Source of the DNA: Qipengyuania soli
Lineage (GTDB): Bacteria; Pseudomonadota; Alphaproteobacteria; Sphingomonadales; Sphingomonadaceae
Direction: 5' to 3'
DNA length: 64,000 nucleotides
NCBI RefSeq assembly: GCF_015529805.1
Contig: NZ_CP064654.1
Coordinates: 1,240,001-1,304,000, forward strand
Position 1 is the stretch's first letter; every line of letters begins with the position of its first letter. The notes beneath the pieces were generated by a model. That model saw nothing but the letters and a program-made list of their open reading frames with translations, was not told the origin of the DNA and did not search any database. Below are positions 6,951 through 15,888 of this stretch, piece after piece. Both the position numbers and the translations under genes were made by a program.

Positions 6951-8845
6951 GAGGCGGGCGAAAGGTTCCTGAGCGACTTCTCGAGCATCAGCAACTGCCA
7001 CAGGGGCCGCGAATTGTCGGCCCTTCCCGTCACATGGTCGTCCGCAAGGCGCGCAAGTGCCTTGCGGTCGAACCATCCGCTGCCAACAAGCATCTCGCTC
7101 CCCGCGATCGAGCGCGCCTGGTCCGCGAGCGGGCCCCTGAACCACTGCGCGATAGGGGTCACGAAGCCCTGCTTGGGGCGGTAGAGGATGTCTTCCGGCA
7201 GGTAGCGTTCCATCGTGTGCTTCATCAGCCACTTGCCGGTAGTGCGGCGAATACGCTGGCGCTCGGGCAGGCGGGCGGCGAACTCGATCAGGCGATGGTC
7301 GAGCAGCGGCTCGCGCGCTTCCAGGCTCACGGCCATGCTGGTGCGGTCGGTCTTGGTCAGGATATCGCCCGGCAGCCAGAACTTGAGGTCGGCATACTGC
7401 GCCCGGTCGAGGCCGCTGCGCGCGGGAGACTCTCTCATCAGCTTCTCGAATGGCTGTTCGGCCCGATAATCGCCACGCTCCCGCAACAGGGTGTCGCCAT
7501 AAAGCACCTGCCGCTGTTCGGGTGCGAGGATCGACAGCGCGCGGGCGTATCCCGCCTCCCCGCTTTCGGACAGCGAGAGCAGCGTTGCCTTGGCACGCAG
7601 CGGACGCGGCGCCCAGTCAGCCTTGGGCCAGATGTACCCGAGGTTGCCGAAGATCGGGCCGCGCAAGGCTGCGGGAAGGAAACTGCGCGCCTGTTCCTCG
7701 CGCCGATGGAAAACCTGCCTGCGATAGCCGGCAAAGGCCTCGTCTGCCCCGTCGCCCGAAAGTGCGACGGTGACGTGCTCGCGTGCCAGCTCGCAAACCC
7801 GCAAGGTCGGCAGCGCGCTGGCATCCGCAAAGGGCTCGTCGAAAATTGCAGCGATGCGGTCGATCTCGTCGAACTGGTCGGCGGAGACAATGCGTTCGTG
7901 GTGGTCGGTCGCGAAAAGCTCGGCGATCTTGCGTGCGTGGCTGGTCTCGTCGACACTGGCGACATCGAAACCGATCGAACAACTCGTCACCGGCTTGGCG
8001 CTCGCCTCGGCCATGAGAGCTACCACGCTGGACGAATCCACCCCGCCCGACAGGAATGCACCCAGGGGCACATCGGCGACCATCCGGCTGGTGACGCCTT
8101 CGCGCATCAGGTGGAGCAGCTTGGCAGAATGGTCCTCGCTGGTCCCATTTTCGCGCTCTGCGAAAGAGACGTCCCACCACTGTTTCGGCGGGGGAATTTC
8201 GCGCCCGTGTTCTAGCAGCATGAAATGTCCGGCAGGCAGCTTCTCGACCCCCTGCAGGATTGCGCGATGGTCGGGGACATAGCCCCAGGCCATGTAGTCC
8301 TCGATCGCCAGCGGATCGATCTTCCGGCGCATCAGCGGATTGGCGAGCAGGCCTTTCAGTTCGCTGGCAAAGGCAAGCGCCCCGCCCTCAAGCCGCGCGA
8401 GGTAGAGTGGCTTCACGCCCAGCCGATCGCGGGCGAGGAACAGCTGGCGCGTCTCGAGATCATAGAGAGCGAAGGCGAACATGCCGTCGAGCCGCGACAG
8501 GCAATCGGGCCCCCACTTGCGCCACGCGGCAAGAATGGTCTCGGTATCGCCATCGGTGCGAAAGGCGAAACCGTCTTTCTCCAGCTCGTGCCGCAAGCGG
8601 CGGTAGTTGTAGATCTCGCCATTGAAGACGATGACCGCACGCCCGTCATCCGAGTGCATCGGTTGTGGCGAACCTGCCAGGTCGATGATCGACAGGCGGC
8701 GGTGGGCCAGCCCGATGCCCGGCGCGGTCCACACGCCCGATCCGTCGGGCCCGCGATGGGCGAGCGCGTCGGCCATCCGCTCGACCCGCTTGGGATCGAC
8801 CGGCTTCACCGTCTCGTAATGGAAAATCCCCGCGATCCCGCACAT
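6947..8845 (-). CDS. XrtA-associated asparagine synthase-like amidotransferase
   Basis: A 632-residue glutamine-hydrolysing asparagine synthetase-type enzyme. Cys2 after the initiator Met is the class II glutaminase nucleophile, followed by HRGPDGSG and VFNGEIYNY. The synthetase domain has the PP-loop AFLSGGVDSSSVVAL near residue 265 and the SGDGADEAFAGY segment. In exosortase A loci this family (amidotransferase 1) is thought to amidate a sugar or a carboxylate of the exopolysaccharide; the acceptor is unknown. It is the last gene of the long leftward operon, 11 bases after the exosortase gene. Confidence 0.9.
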   Translation of the reverse strand: MCGIAGIFHYETVKPVDPKRVERMADALAHRGPDGSGVWTAPGIGLAHRRLSIIDLAGSPQPMHSDDGRAVIVFNGEIYNYRRLRHELEKDGFAFRTDGDTETILAAWRKWGPDCLSRLDGMFAFALYDLETRQLFLARDRLGVKPLYLARLEGGALAFASELKGLLANPLMRRKIDPLAIEDYMAWGYVPDHRAILQGVEKLPAGHFMLLEHGREIPPPKQWWDVSFAERENGTSEDHSAKLLHLMREGVTSRMVADVPLGAFLSGGVDSSSVVALMAEASAKPVTSCSIGFDVASVDETSHARKIAELFATDHHERIVSADQFDEIDRIAAIFDEPFADASALPTLRVCELAREHVTVALSGDGADEAFAGYRRQVFHRREEQARSFLPAALRGPIFGNLGYIWPKADWAPRPLRAKATLLSLSESGEAGYARALSILAPEQRQVLYGDTLLRERGDYRAEQPFEKLMRESPARSGLDRAQYADLKFWLPGDILTKTDRTSMAVSLEAREPLLDHRLIEFAARLPERQRIRRTTGKWLMKHTMERYLPEDILYRPKQGFVTPIAQWFRGPLADQARSIAGSEMLVGSGWFDRKALARLADDHVTGRADNSRPLWQLLMLEKSLRNLSPAS

Positions 8846-8856
8846 ATGCGCTTCGC

Positions 8857-9828
8857 CTAGACCAGTCGCGCGAGTGCGGCAAAGAGCAAAGCGACCAGCA
8901 GTATCGCACCGAGGGCGAGGTTCGCCGGAACGGGTTTCTCACCGAGGCGGGACACGATGCCGAGACGGTCCACCTCCTCCAGCGTCCAGCCAGCCTCCTC
9001 GGGATCGCGTTCGAAGAACCGCCATGCCACGCCGAGCACGATTGCGATCACGATGCCGAAGAAGAACCAGCCATAGACGATGTGGTCGAAGCTCCCCGCA
9101 CGCTCGGCCCCGACATATTGTGCCACGAAGATCGTTGCCCATGCGCGGATGCCGTTGGCGATGATCGGGACCACGAAACAGGCGAGGATGAACCACGCCC
9201 GGCGGCTCCAGCTGTCGAAGCAGGTGAAGATCACCAGCACGCCCAATGCGACCATCGCAATGAGGAAGCGCACGCCCGAGCATGCTTCGGCGACGATGAA
9301 CAGCCCGGCAGGCGTGTCGATATGGATGCCGTCCGACACCGTCTCCACACCGCTCAGTTCGGTGAGAGACGTTGCCATATGTGCAGTGATGGCCTGCAAC
9401 TGCGGCACGATCTCGTCGCCAAAGGGCACAAGGAAGCTCGAATACGCGATGGGGAGTGCCAGGATCAGACTGGCACGCAGGCCCAGGAGAGTGATCGCGG
9501 CTCCCTGAAAGGCCATCACCGTTCCTGCTTGTGCAAAAAGGTCGATCCCGCTCGCCCGACCACCTGTCCAGATGATCAGACCCAGCGCCAACCATGCGAG
9601 CCCCGGCCACCATGCGATCGGGGTCAGCTTGGCCAGCTCATGGCGCCGCATCCACGCCAGCCACGCAATGATCGGCGGGAGGAGCAGGATGAAGCTGTAG
9701 GTCGCTACGTTCCACCAGAGGTAGGCCATCGCCTGCCATTGGGGGAAGGTCAGCACGAACAGTGCCGCCCATGCGAGCGCGAGCCGGATCGCGAAGGACT
9801 TCCAGGCTGTTGCCACCTCAGCCACCAT
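8857..9828 (-). CDS. xrtA: Exosortase A
   Basis: A 323-residue polytopic membrane protein (about eight helices). It carries the exosortase catalytic triad: Cys183 in EACSGVRF, Arg228 in NGIRAW and His249 in FDHIVYGW. Exosortase A cleaves PEP-CTERM-tailed proteins at the membrane and is thought to pass them to an EPS-linked acceptor. The ATG at 9828 is chosen since the protein becomes membrane-like at once, while the upstream extension is low-complexity and lies in the neighbouring gene; this gives an 11-base overlap with the upstream glycosyltransferase. No EpsI domain follows the exosortase core, and no PEP-CTERM substrate gene is seen in the window. Confidence 0.92.
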   Translation of the reverse strand: MVAEVATAWKSFAIRLALAWAALFVLTFPQWQAMAYLWWNVATYSFILLLPPIIAWLAWMRRHELAKLTPIAWWPGLAWLALGLIIWTGGRASGIDLFAQAGTVMAFQGAAITLLGLRASLILALPIAYSSFLVPFGDEIVPQLQAITAHMATSLTELSGVETVSDGIHIDTPAGLFIVAEACSGVRFLIAMVALGVLVIFTCFDSWSRRAWFILACFVVPIIANGIRAWATIFVAQYVGAERAGSFDHIVYGWFFFGIVIAIVLGVAWRFFERDPEEAGWTLEEVDRLGIVSRLGEKPVPANLALGAILLVALLFAALARLV

Positions 9829-11041
9829 GTCCGGCCCCTTGCGCGCCCGACACGAATTCGGCGAGCTGGCGATATACCGCGTCCCAGCCCATCTCCCCGA
9901 CCACGAACTGCCGCGCAGACCTTCCGATCTCTCCTGAGCGGAACGGATCTTCGACCAGGGCAGAGATTTCGCGGACAATCTCCTCGCCCTTCGGTTCGGC
10001 GACGATGAAGTCATGTCCGGATCGGGCATCGATACCAGTCGCGGCTGCAGGTGTGAGGACAACGGGCCTGGCCATCGCCATCGCCTCCAGGACCTTGTTC
10101 TGCACACCGCGCGCGATGAGCAGCGGGGCGAGCACGACATCTGCGGACTTGAGGAACGGGCGGACATCCGCGACCTCGCCCCATACCCGAACGCCGTTCT
10201 CGCCGTGGCGCGATTTCAGCGCGGGCCCGGGCGCGCGTCCGACGATGTGAAAGCGGGCGCGCAAATAGCGCTGGCGCAAGCGCGGCATGACCTCGGCCAT
10301 GACCCATTCGACCGCAGCAATGTTCGGCGGGTAATCCATCTGCCCGGTGAAGACGAGTTGCGGGTCGTCGCCTACCTCGAGATCGTCCTGCAAACCGACC
10401 TGCGCTGGATCGAAGAAGTGCGCGTCGATGCCATTGCCAAGGGCCGCGATGTTCGCGTCACCTGCATTCGCGATACGGCTTCGCAGCAGCCCTGCCTCAC
10501 TGTCGCTGATGAGCAGGGTTGTATCCGCACGATGCGCAAGGCGCTCTTCCTCGCGCGAGAGCAGGCGCGCCTCGCGGGCATTGATCCACCGACGCTGGCC
10601 TGCATCCGCATAGGCCTCGAACTTGGCGCTATCGACGTCGCACAGGTCGACGATCACCCGGCCCCGGAAGTCCTCGGGAATGTATTGCCCCATCTGGCCC
10701 GAGAAGACGAAGATCGTATCGACCCGGTGATCACGGATGGTCTTGCGCACGTAATTGCTGATCGCGAGGTCTTCGAAGGCCGAAAGGCTTACAGGCTTGC
10801 CGGTCAGCACTGCCTCGATCCCGGCGAGCCACAGCGGACGGTGACGGTGCTTCAACACATGCGACTTTGCGATCGCCTTGAGCTCGCCCTTCTGCGCCAT
10901 GTCCTGCGCAGTTTCGCCAAAGGTCGCGACGTGCACCGGCGCGATCTTTGCCAACCCTTTCAGGAGGTGGTGCGAACGGATCTTGTCGCCGCGATCGGGC
11001 GGGAAAGGCACCCGGTGCGAAAGGAACAGAATGTCGCCCAT
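9818..11041 (-). CDS. XrtA/PEP-CTERM-system glycosyltransferase (TIGR03087-like)
   Basis: A 407-residue GT-B glycosyltransferase. The N-terminus ILFLSHRVPFPPDRGDKIRS is the hallmark of the exosortase-associated family TIGR03087. The C-terminal donor half has LVFTGQMDYPPN and a family-typical end of the donor site, VLEAMAMARPVVLT. It would add a sugar to the growing EPS repeat on its lipid carrier at the cytoplasmic face. It sits four bases after the FemAB-like gene and overlaps xrtA by 11 bases, so the three are coupled. Confidence 0.88.
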   Translation of the reverse strand: MGDILFLSHRVPFPPDRGDKIRSHHLLKGLAKIAPVHVATFGETAQDMAQKGELKAIAKSHVLKHRHRPLWLAGIEAVLTGKPVSLSAFEDLAISNYVRKTIRDHRVDTIFVFSGQMGQYIPEDFRGRVIVDLCDVDSAKFEAYADAGQRRWINAREARLLSREEERLAHRADTTLLISDSEAGLLRSRIANAGDANIAALGNGIDAHFFDPAQVGLQDDLEVGDDPQLVFTGQMDYPPNIAAVEWVMAEVMPRLRQRYLRARFHIVGRAPGPALKSRHGENGVRVWGEVADVRPFLKSADVVLAPLLIARGVQNKVLEAMAMARPVVLTPAAATGIDARSGHDFIVAEPKGEEIVREISALVEDPFRSGEIGRSARQFVVGEMGWDAVYRQLAEFVSGAQGAGHGG

Positions 11042-11044
11042 CGT

Positions 11045-12106
11045 TCAGCCCAGGCCGCGCGCGATCCAGGGGCCGATCATGTTCGCGATCGGCAGCGGCA
11101 GCTTCTTCCAGATTTCGATCTTGGCCGAGTTTCCTTCATCGGTCGGGTCGATATTGCGCGCGGCAACGCCCCCGCCGCTCCAGCTGCGATAGACCAGAGG
11201 TTCGGGTTCGAAACCCCAGTTCTTCTTGAAAGAGAATGGTCCGCTGGCGGTCTTCGAACGTCCAAAGTCGAAGCGGGTGCAACCCTTCCGACGGGCGTGG
11301 CACATCAGCTCGTAATACATCCGCTCGTTGGCGCGCAGCGATCGGGCAGCGAAGGGCCCTCCGCCCCAGAAGGGCATGACCGTGCCGCGGTGGTAGAGCG
11401 AGAGGACGCTGGCGACCGGGGTGTCGCCATGTCGCACCGTCAGGATGTCCGCGTCCTCACCGAACAGGTCGAGCACCGCATCGAACAGGCTTCGCGGAAA
11501 GACCGGAGTTCCGAGGTTGCGCACGCTTTCCGAATAGGCCGCGAAATGCGCGCGGCGGTCGTCCTCGCCCGAGCCGACCGACACCTGCAGATCGTTTTCG
11601 AGGCCCTTGCGCACTTCGGCCCGCGCCTTGCGGGGAATAGCAAGCAGCTGCGCCTCGTCATCGGCAGCAAGATCGGCGGCGAAGTTCGCGTGGCGTCCCC
11701 CGATCACTTCCCAGTCGTCGGGAGCATCGGCGCCACGCAGTTCCACCGTGCCGACCGACATGCGTCCGGCCAGTTCCTCGGCGGCGCGGCACAGTCGCAC
11801 GGCATCGTCCTGCCGACCGACGAGAACCCCGCCACCCACGCCGAAGCCGCTCGATACCAGCGCCTTGCCGAAGATCGGCGAGCTAACGGCGCTCAACGGC
11901 AACCAACCAGCGATCACACCGCCGCGTTCGATCAGGAGGCCATGCGCCCGATTGCCCGTGCCGCGCTCGATGGCGCTCAACCAGAGCGGGCGATGGAAGA
12001 CACTCCCACCTGCGTCCGCAACGAAGCCCTCGATCCGGGTCACCTCCCCTGCATCGGACAGGTCGGCGAGGCGGATCGTGGCGGAATGGCTCATCGGCGC
12101 ATTCAT
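11045..12106 (-). CDS. FemAB-like XrtA-system-associated protein
   Basis: A 353-residue protein of the GNAT-fold FemAB-related family found in exosortase A loci. The C-terminal half has the characteristic AYYELM-like helix (RMYYELMCHARRKGCTRF) and FDFGRSKTASGPFSFKKNWG, which resembles the acceptor and acyl-donor site of FemAB/BioF2-type transferases. True FemABs move aminoacyl groups from tRNA to peptidoglycan; here the donor and acceptor are unknown, and EPS or lipid-linked sugar is a reasonable guess. The start overlaps the deacetylase stop by four bases (ATGA). Confidence 0.85.
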   Translation of the reverse strand: MNAPMSHSATIRLADLSDAGEVTRIEGFVADAGGSVFHRPLWLSAIERGTGNRAHGLLIERGGVIAGWLPLSAVSSPIFGKALVSSGFGVGGGVLVGRQDDAVRLCRAAEELAGRMSVGTVELRGADAPDDWEVIGGRHANFAADLAADDEAQLLAIPRKARAEVRKGLENDLQVSVGSGEDDRRAHFAAYSESVRNLGTPVFPRSLFDAVLDLFGEDADILTVRHGDTPVASVLSLYHRGTVMPFWGGGPFAARSLRANERMYYELMCHARRKGCTRFDFGRSKTASGPFSFKKNWGFEPEPLVYRSWSGGGVAARNIDPTDEGNSAKIEIWKKLPLPIANMIGPWIARGLG

Positions 12107-12975
12107 GCGGCCCAGGCCATGCTGCGCGCCTTTTCGATCGCGGCGAGCTCGTCCATCCGGCCCCAGGCAAATTCGCCCAGCAGGTCGGAAAGCTTGCCCT
12201 CCATCCGCGACAGGTTGGTGTAGTGGCGCAGGCGCGAGCGCAACGGCGCATCGGCCACGCGTGGTTGGTCAGGATCGACTTCCCACGGATGAAAATAGAA
12301 GATCGCCGGACGCTTTTCCCGGCTGTTCACCTGGCGGATCGCCCAGCGGCTGAAGCCATAGGGCAGCACGCGGAAGAACCCGCCTCCGCCTGCCGCCAAC
12401 CGTTTCCCGCGGAAGATCGCCGTCGTCACCGGGATCTCGACGAGGTCGCTTCCCGGGACGGGATCGAAGGCGAAGCGTGGGGCCTCGCGCCAGCCATAGT
12501 GGTCGTGCACCACCGGGGCGACGCTGGAGGAATAGGCATAGCCGTGCTCGGCCAGCACGTTGTGCGCCCACGGATTGCGCTGGTCGATCGAGAAACTCGG
12601 CGCGCGGTAGCCGCTGATCTCCACCCCGCCCGCGTCTTCGAGTATCGCCCTCGCCTTCGCGATGTCGGCAGCGAATTCGTCCGGCGTGAAAGTGAAGACA
12701 CGGGTGTGATCGTAACCGTGGCTCGCAAGCTCGTGCCCGCGCTCGACGATGGCGCGCATCGCAGGCTTGTTGCGTTCCGCCACCCAGCCCAGCGTGAAGA
12801 AGGTCGCCCTGACCCCGGCGGCATCGAACAGGTCGAGGATGCGCGCGACATTGTCGCCGACACGCAACTGGAGCGAATCCCAGTCGTCGCGCGAGATGGT
12901 CTTCTCGAACGCCCCGACCTGGAACCAGTCCTCGACGTCGACCGAGAGGCCGTTGACGATCCGCTGCTCGTTCAT
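12103..12975 (-). CDS. XrtA-system polysaccharide deacetylase
   Basis: A 290-residue NodB-homology deacetylase of the DUF3473-containing exosortase family. Metal and catalytic motifs are seen: SVDVEDWF (catalytic Asp and metal Asp region), SHGYDH (HX3H metal ligands), GYRAPSFSI and the C-terminal FYFHPWEVDPDQP. It would remove N-acetyl groups from the EPS, in the periplasm or on a lipid-linked precursor, although no signal peptide is evident. It lies 16 bases downstream of the ATPase gene and overlaps the FemAB-like start. Confidence 0.9.
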   Translation of the reverse strand: MNEQRIVNGLSVDVEDWFQVGAFEKTISRDDWDSLQLRVGDNVARILDLFDAAGVRATFFTLGWVAERNKPAMRAIVERGHELASHGYDHTRVFTFTPDEFAADIAKARAILEDAGGVEISGYRAPSFSIDQRNPWAHNVLAEHGYAYSSSVAPVVHDHYGWREAPRFAFDPVPGSDLVEIPVTTAIFRGKRLAAGGGGFFRVLPYGFSRWAIRQVNSREKRPAIFYFHPWEVDPDQPRVADAPLRSRLRHYTNLSRMEGKLSDLLGEFAWGRMDELAAIEKARSMAWAA

Positions 12976-12991
12976 CGCCCCCTCGATTAAA

Positions 12992-14209
12992 CTAGGCCGC
13001 GGCGCGCGTCGCCTGGCTTTCGAAATAGTCGATCATCATCGCCAGAACGTGACGGAGCGATTGCTCCTGTTCGTCGAGGCGACGCTCGATTGCGGACAGG
13101 CGCTGGTCCAGGTCGGCAGGCACTTCGCCGCCACCCTCGCCGCGCGAAGCCGCCAGTTTCTCGACCTCGCGGCGCAGCGCAGCCATGTGCTTGTCACGCG
13201 CGGCAAACGCCTGTTCGATGGCGTCGATCTGGTGGTCGAGCAGGCCCTTTTCCTGTTCGGGCGACATCGCTTGCTGTGCGGGAGCGGGAGCGGCAACGGG
13301 AGCCGCCTCGCTGCGCGCCTTGGCGATGGCATCGGCGGCAGGAAGGTCGCGATCCGGACGCGCACGCGGTGCCGGGGCGGCCTCGACCTCGGCGGAATTG
13401 TCGCCTTCCATCTCTTCGAGAACGGCATCGAGCATGTCGGCTTCGAGGACCGACTGTTCCTCCAGCGCGCCCATGAGGAGCAGGCGATTCATCACCTGGT
13501 TGACCTTGCGCGGGATGCCGCCCGTCGCCTTGTGCAGCTTCACCCACAGCGCGCTGTCGAGCTCGGGGTTACCGTCCCAGCCCACGTGATGAAGGCGATG
13601 GGTCACGTATGGTTCGATTTCGCCCGGCTGCATCGGCTCCAGGTGATGTGCTGCGATGACGCGCTGGCGGAGCTGCTCGAGCTCGTCCGACTGGGCGAGC
13701 AGGTGCTTGAACTCGGGCTGGCCGAGCAACAGTGTCTGGAGCAGCGGGTGCGATCCGAGCTGGAAGTTTGACAGCATGCGCAGCTCTTCGAGGGCGCCGA
13801 TCGACAGGTTCTGTGCCTCGTCGACGATCAGCAGGACGCGGCGGCCATTGCGCGCTTCCTCGTGCAAAAACAGTTCGATGGCAGCCAGAGCTGCGGCCTT
13901 GTCTCCGCCTTCGATGTCGAGGCCGAAGCTGCGCGCGGCGACATGGATCATTTCCTCGCCATCAAGGGCGCTGGTGACCACTTCGCCCACGGTCATCCGC
14001 TCGCCGTCGAGCTTTTGCTTCAGGTGTGCGACCAGCGTCGACTTGCCCGCGCCGACCTCGCCGGTGATGACCACGAAGCCTTCACCCTGATTGAGGCCAT
14101 AGCCGAGGTAGCTCAGCGCCTTCTTGTGCGTGACGCTCTCGAAATAGAACGCCGGATCGGGCGTGAGCTGGAAGGGCCGCTCGCTGAAACCGTAGAATTC
14201 CTCGTACAT
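12992..14209 (-). CDS. XrtA-associated AAA ATPase (TIGR03015-like)
   Basis: A 405-residue ExeA/GspA-type AAA ATPase. The ATG at 14209 fits the family start (MYEEFYGFSERPFQLTPDP); the open frame further upstream only shadows the next gene. Walker A is GEVGAGKSTLVAHL near residue 50 and Walker B is VLLIVDEAQNLS near residue 127. After the ATPase core an Ala/Pro-rich linker (about residues 270-310) leads to a coiled coil and a final region predicted to be helical. It probably powers or organises assembly of the EPS export apparatus. The gene is 13 bases after the barrel-protein gene. Confidence 0.88.
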   Translation of the reverse strand: MYEEFYGFSERPFQLTPDPAFYFESVTHKKALSYLGYGLNQGEGFVVITGEVGAGKSTLVAHLKQKLDGERMTVGEVVTSALDGEEMIHVAARSFGLDIEGGDKAAALAAIELFLHEEARNGRRVLLIVDEAQNLSIGALEELRMLSNFQLGSHPLLQTLLLGQPEFKHLLAQSDELEQLRQRVIAAHHLEPMQPGEIEPYVTHRLHHVGWDGNPELDSALWVKLHKATGGIPRKVNQVMNRLLLMGALEEQSVLEADMLDAVLEEMEGDNSAEVEAAPAPRARPDRDLPAADAIAKARSEAAPVAAPAPAQQAMSPEQEKGLLDHQIDAIEQAFAARDKHMAALRREVEKLAASRGEGGGEVPADLDQRLSAIERRLDEQEQSLRHVLAMMIDYFESQATRAAA

Positions 14210-14222
14210 CGAAGCGTCCTTA

Positions 14223-15884
14223 TCAGAAATCGTAGCGCAGGCCGAGAAGCGCGGAGGCGGTGAGTAGCTCTTCCGGTGCGGCCTTTGCGTCGAGCATGTT
14301 GAGAGCGATCGCGGCCCGGGCGGAAAGTCCGCGCCAGACGCGTTCGTTGTAGGATGCGGAAGCGCCCACCGAGAAGGCGTCGCCAAGGCTGGTCGCGCCG
14401 CTCTCGAACCAGTTGGCGTAGGTCGTGATCGAGAAATTGCCGCGTCCGAGCGGACCGTCGAGATTGGCCGCGACGAACAGGCTCTCATCGACAATGCCGT
14501 CGGCCAGTGCGAGCACCGTTCCCGGCGCTCCGATGAACTTGCGACGGTCGTAGCCGACACCCACGCCCATGGTCATGCGGCCCGCCTGGTGCGTGTAGCT
14601 GGCGAGCACCCCGCGACCGCGGAAAACGGAGGAGCGGACCGAACCGAGCAGACCGTCGATGCAGCCTGAACCGTCGAGGCTGTTGGCACAGCCGGTAATT
14701 TCGCCTGTAACGGGGTCGCGGACCACGTCGAAATCGACCGGCAGCGATGCCAGAGCATTGTTGAGGCGGCCGCCGAAGCCCTGCACGCCGTCATAGACAT
14801 TGACCGAGAAGGTGCTGCGACGATCGGGTTTCCACGAGAAATTGCCGTAGAAGGTCTCGCTGTCGTAGCGATGGCCGAAGGTCGCCTGCAATTGCGTGCG
14901 GCTGCTCGGGCGCCAGACCACGCCGACATCCCAGATGAGGCCATCGGCTTCGTAGGCGATGACGCGCGGGCTGGAAGGATCGACAACGTAGCGGCCATCG
15001 GTCCCGACCACGGGCGCACCATTGGTGTCGCGCAGGGCATCGCGGCTCGAGACTTCCACGTCCTCGACGCCGATGCCGCCGACCAGTGCAACGGTCGGCG
15101 AGACCGGCACCGTCACGTCGCCACGCACGTAGGCATCGCGGACGCGCTGGTCGAGGTTGGTGACATCTTCCTGGTAAAAGCCTGCGCCCACGCCGACTCC
15201 GACCGGCAGGCCGTGTCCCGGCGCGATCCCGGCACGGACGTTCGCGCTGTGACTGACGCTTTCGTCGAAGACGTCGGCGACCTGGCCGCCGGTAGTGACG
15301 AAATCCGGCCCGTCGACGCGTGTATAGCCGATGCGGTAGTTCGCGCTGACATCGACATTGCCCGCCCGCGTCTGCAGCGTAGGCCCGGCATAGGCCGAGT
15401 AGGTATGCGTCGACAGGTCGGCATCAGCCAGCGGCGCGATGATCGAACGGCCATTCGCATCGACACTGGTGCGGTTTGCCAATCCACCCGCCTCGAAGGT
15501 CAGGACGTTGGGAACGATAGTCGTGAAACCACGTGCCAGGCCGGTGATGCTGTCGGTATCGACGCCTTCGTCCTGGTGGGCGAAAGTGCGTTCGTAGCGC
15601 AGAGACACCGTGGCGCCGTTGTTGCGCCCGATCAGCGATGCATCGACCCCTGCGGCGAGCTGGGTGTAGGTGACAACATCGTCGCCCGGCGAAATCTGCC
15701 AGGTCGCGATCGAGTTTGCCTCGATATACGGATCGATCCGCAGGTGGCCGGTCGGGCGGCGATCACCTTCCTTGCCTGAATGCGCGTCGCTGCCGGCTTC
15801 CTGCGCGGCCAGCGGTCCGGTCGACGCCAGCAGGGCCAGGGTGGCCAGCGCACCGAAGGTGCGGCATGCGGAGATGCGGGTCAT
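14223..15884 (-). CDS. XrtA-system outer-membrane beta-barrel protein (TIGR03016-like)
   Basis: A 553-residue exported protein. The ATG at 15884 starts a clean signal peptide (MTRISACRTFGALATLALLA, cleaved near PLAAQ). The rest is many short alternating strands rich in Gly, Thr and aromatic residues, ending in LLGLRYDF with a C-terminal Phe, the sign of an outer-membrane barrel. It matches the PEP-CTERM-system family TIGR03016 in context and style and may form the outer-membrane exit for the polysaccharide. It sits four bases after the tyrosine kinase gene. Confidence 0.85.
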   Translation of the reverse strand: MTRISACRTFGALATLALLASTGPLAAQEAGSDAHSGKEGDRRPTGHLRIDPYIEANSIATWQISPGDDVVTYTQLAAGVDASLIGRNNGATVSLRYERTFAHQDEGVDTDSITGLARGFTTIVPNVLTFEAGGLANRTSVDANGRSIIAPLADADLSTHTYSAYAGPTLQTRAGNVDVSANYRIGYTRVDGPDFVTTGGQVADVFDESVSHSANVRAGIAPGHGLPVGVGVGAGFYQEDVTNLDQRVRDAYVRGDVTVPVSPTVALVGGIGVEDVEVSSRDALRDTNGAPVVGTDGRYVVDPSSPRVIAYEADGLIWDVGVVWRPSSRTQLQATFGHRYDSETFYGNFSWKPDRRSTFSVNVYDGVQGFGGRLNNALASLPVDFDVVRDPVTGEITGCANSLDGSGCIDGLLGSVRSSVFRGRGVLASYTHQAGRMTMGVGVGYDRRKFIGAPGTVLALADGIVDESLFVAANLDGPLGRGNFSITTYANWFESGATSLGDAFSVGASASYNERVWRGLSARAAIALNMLDAKAAPEELLTASALLGLRYDF

Positions 15885-15888
15885 ACCC

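Noticed and set aside
6782..8215. 477-codon plus-strand open frame opposite the amidotransferase
   Set aside because: Shadow of the amidotransferase gene and the end of the pirin gene; it has no recognisable domain.
9829..10167. N-terminal extension of the exosortase frame
   Set aside because: It lies wholly within the upstream glycosyltransferase gene and is Ser/Arg-rich; the ATG at 9828 starts the membrane protein.
10013..12223. 736-codon plus-strand open frame opposite the XrtA genes
   Set aside because: It is a shadow of three minus-strand genes in GC-rich DNA; its protein has no family features and the minus genes carry clear motifs.
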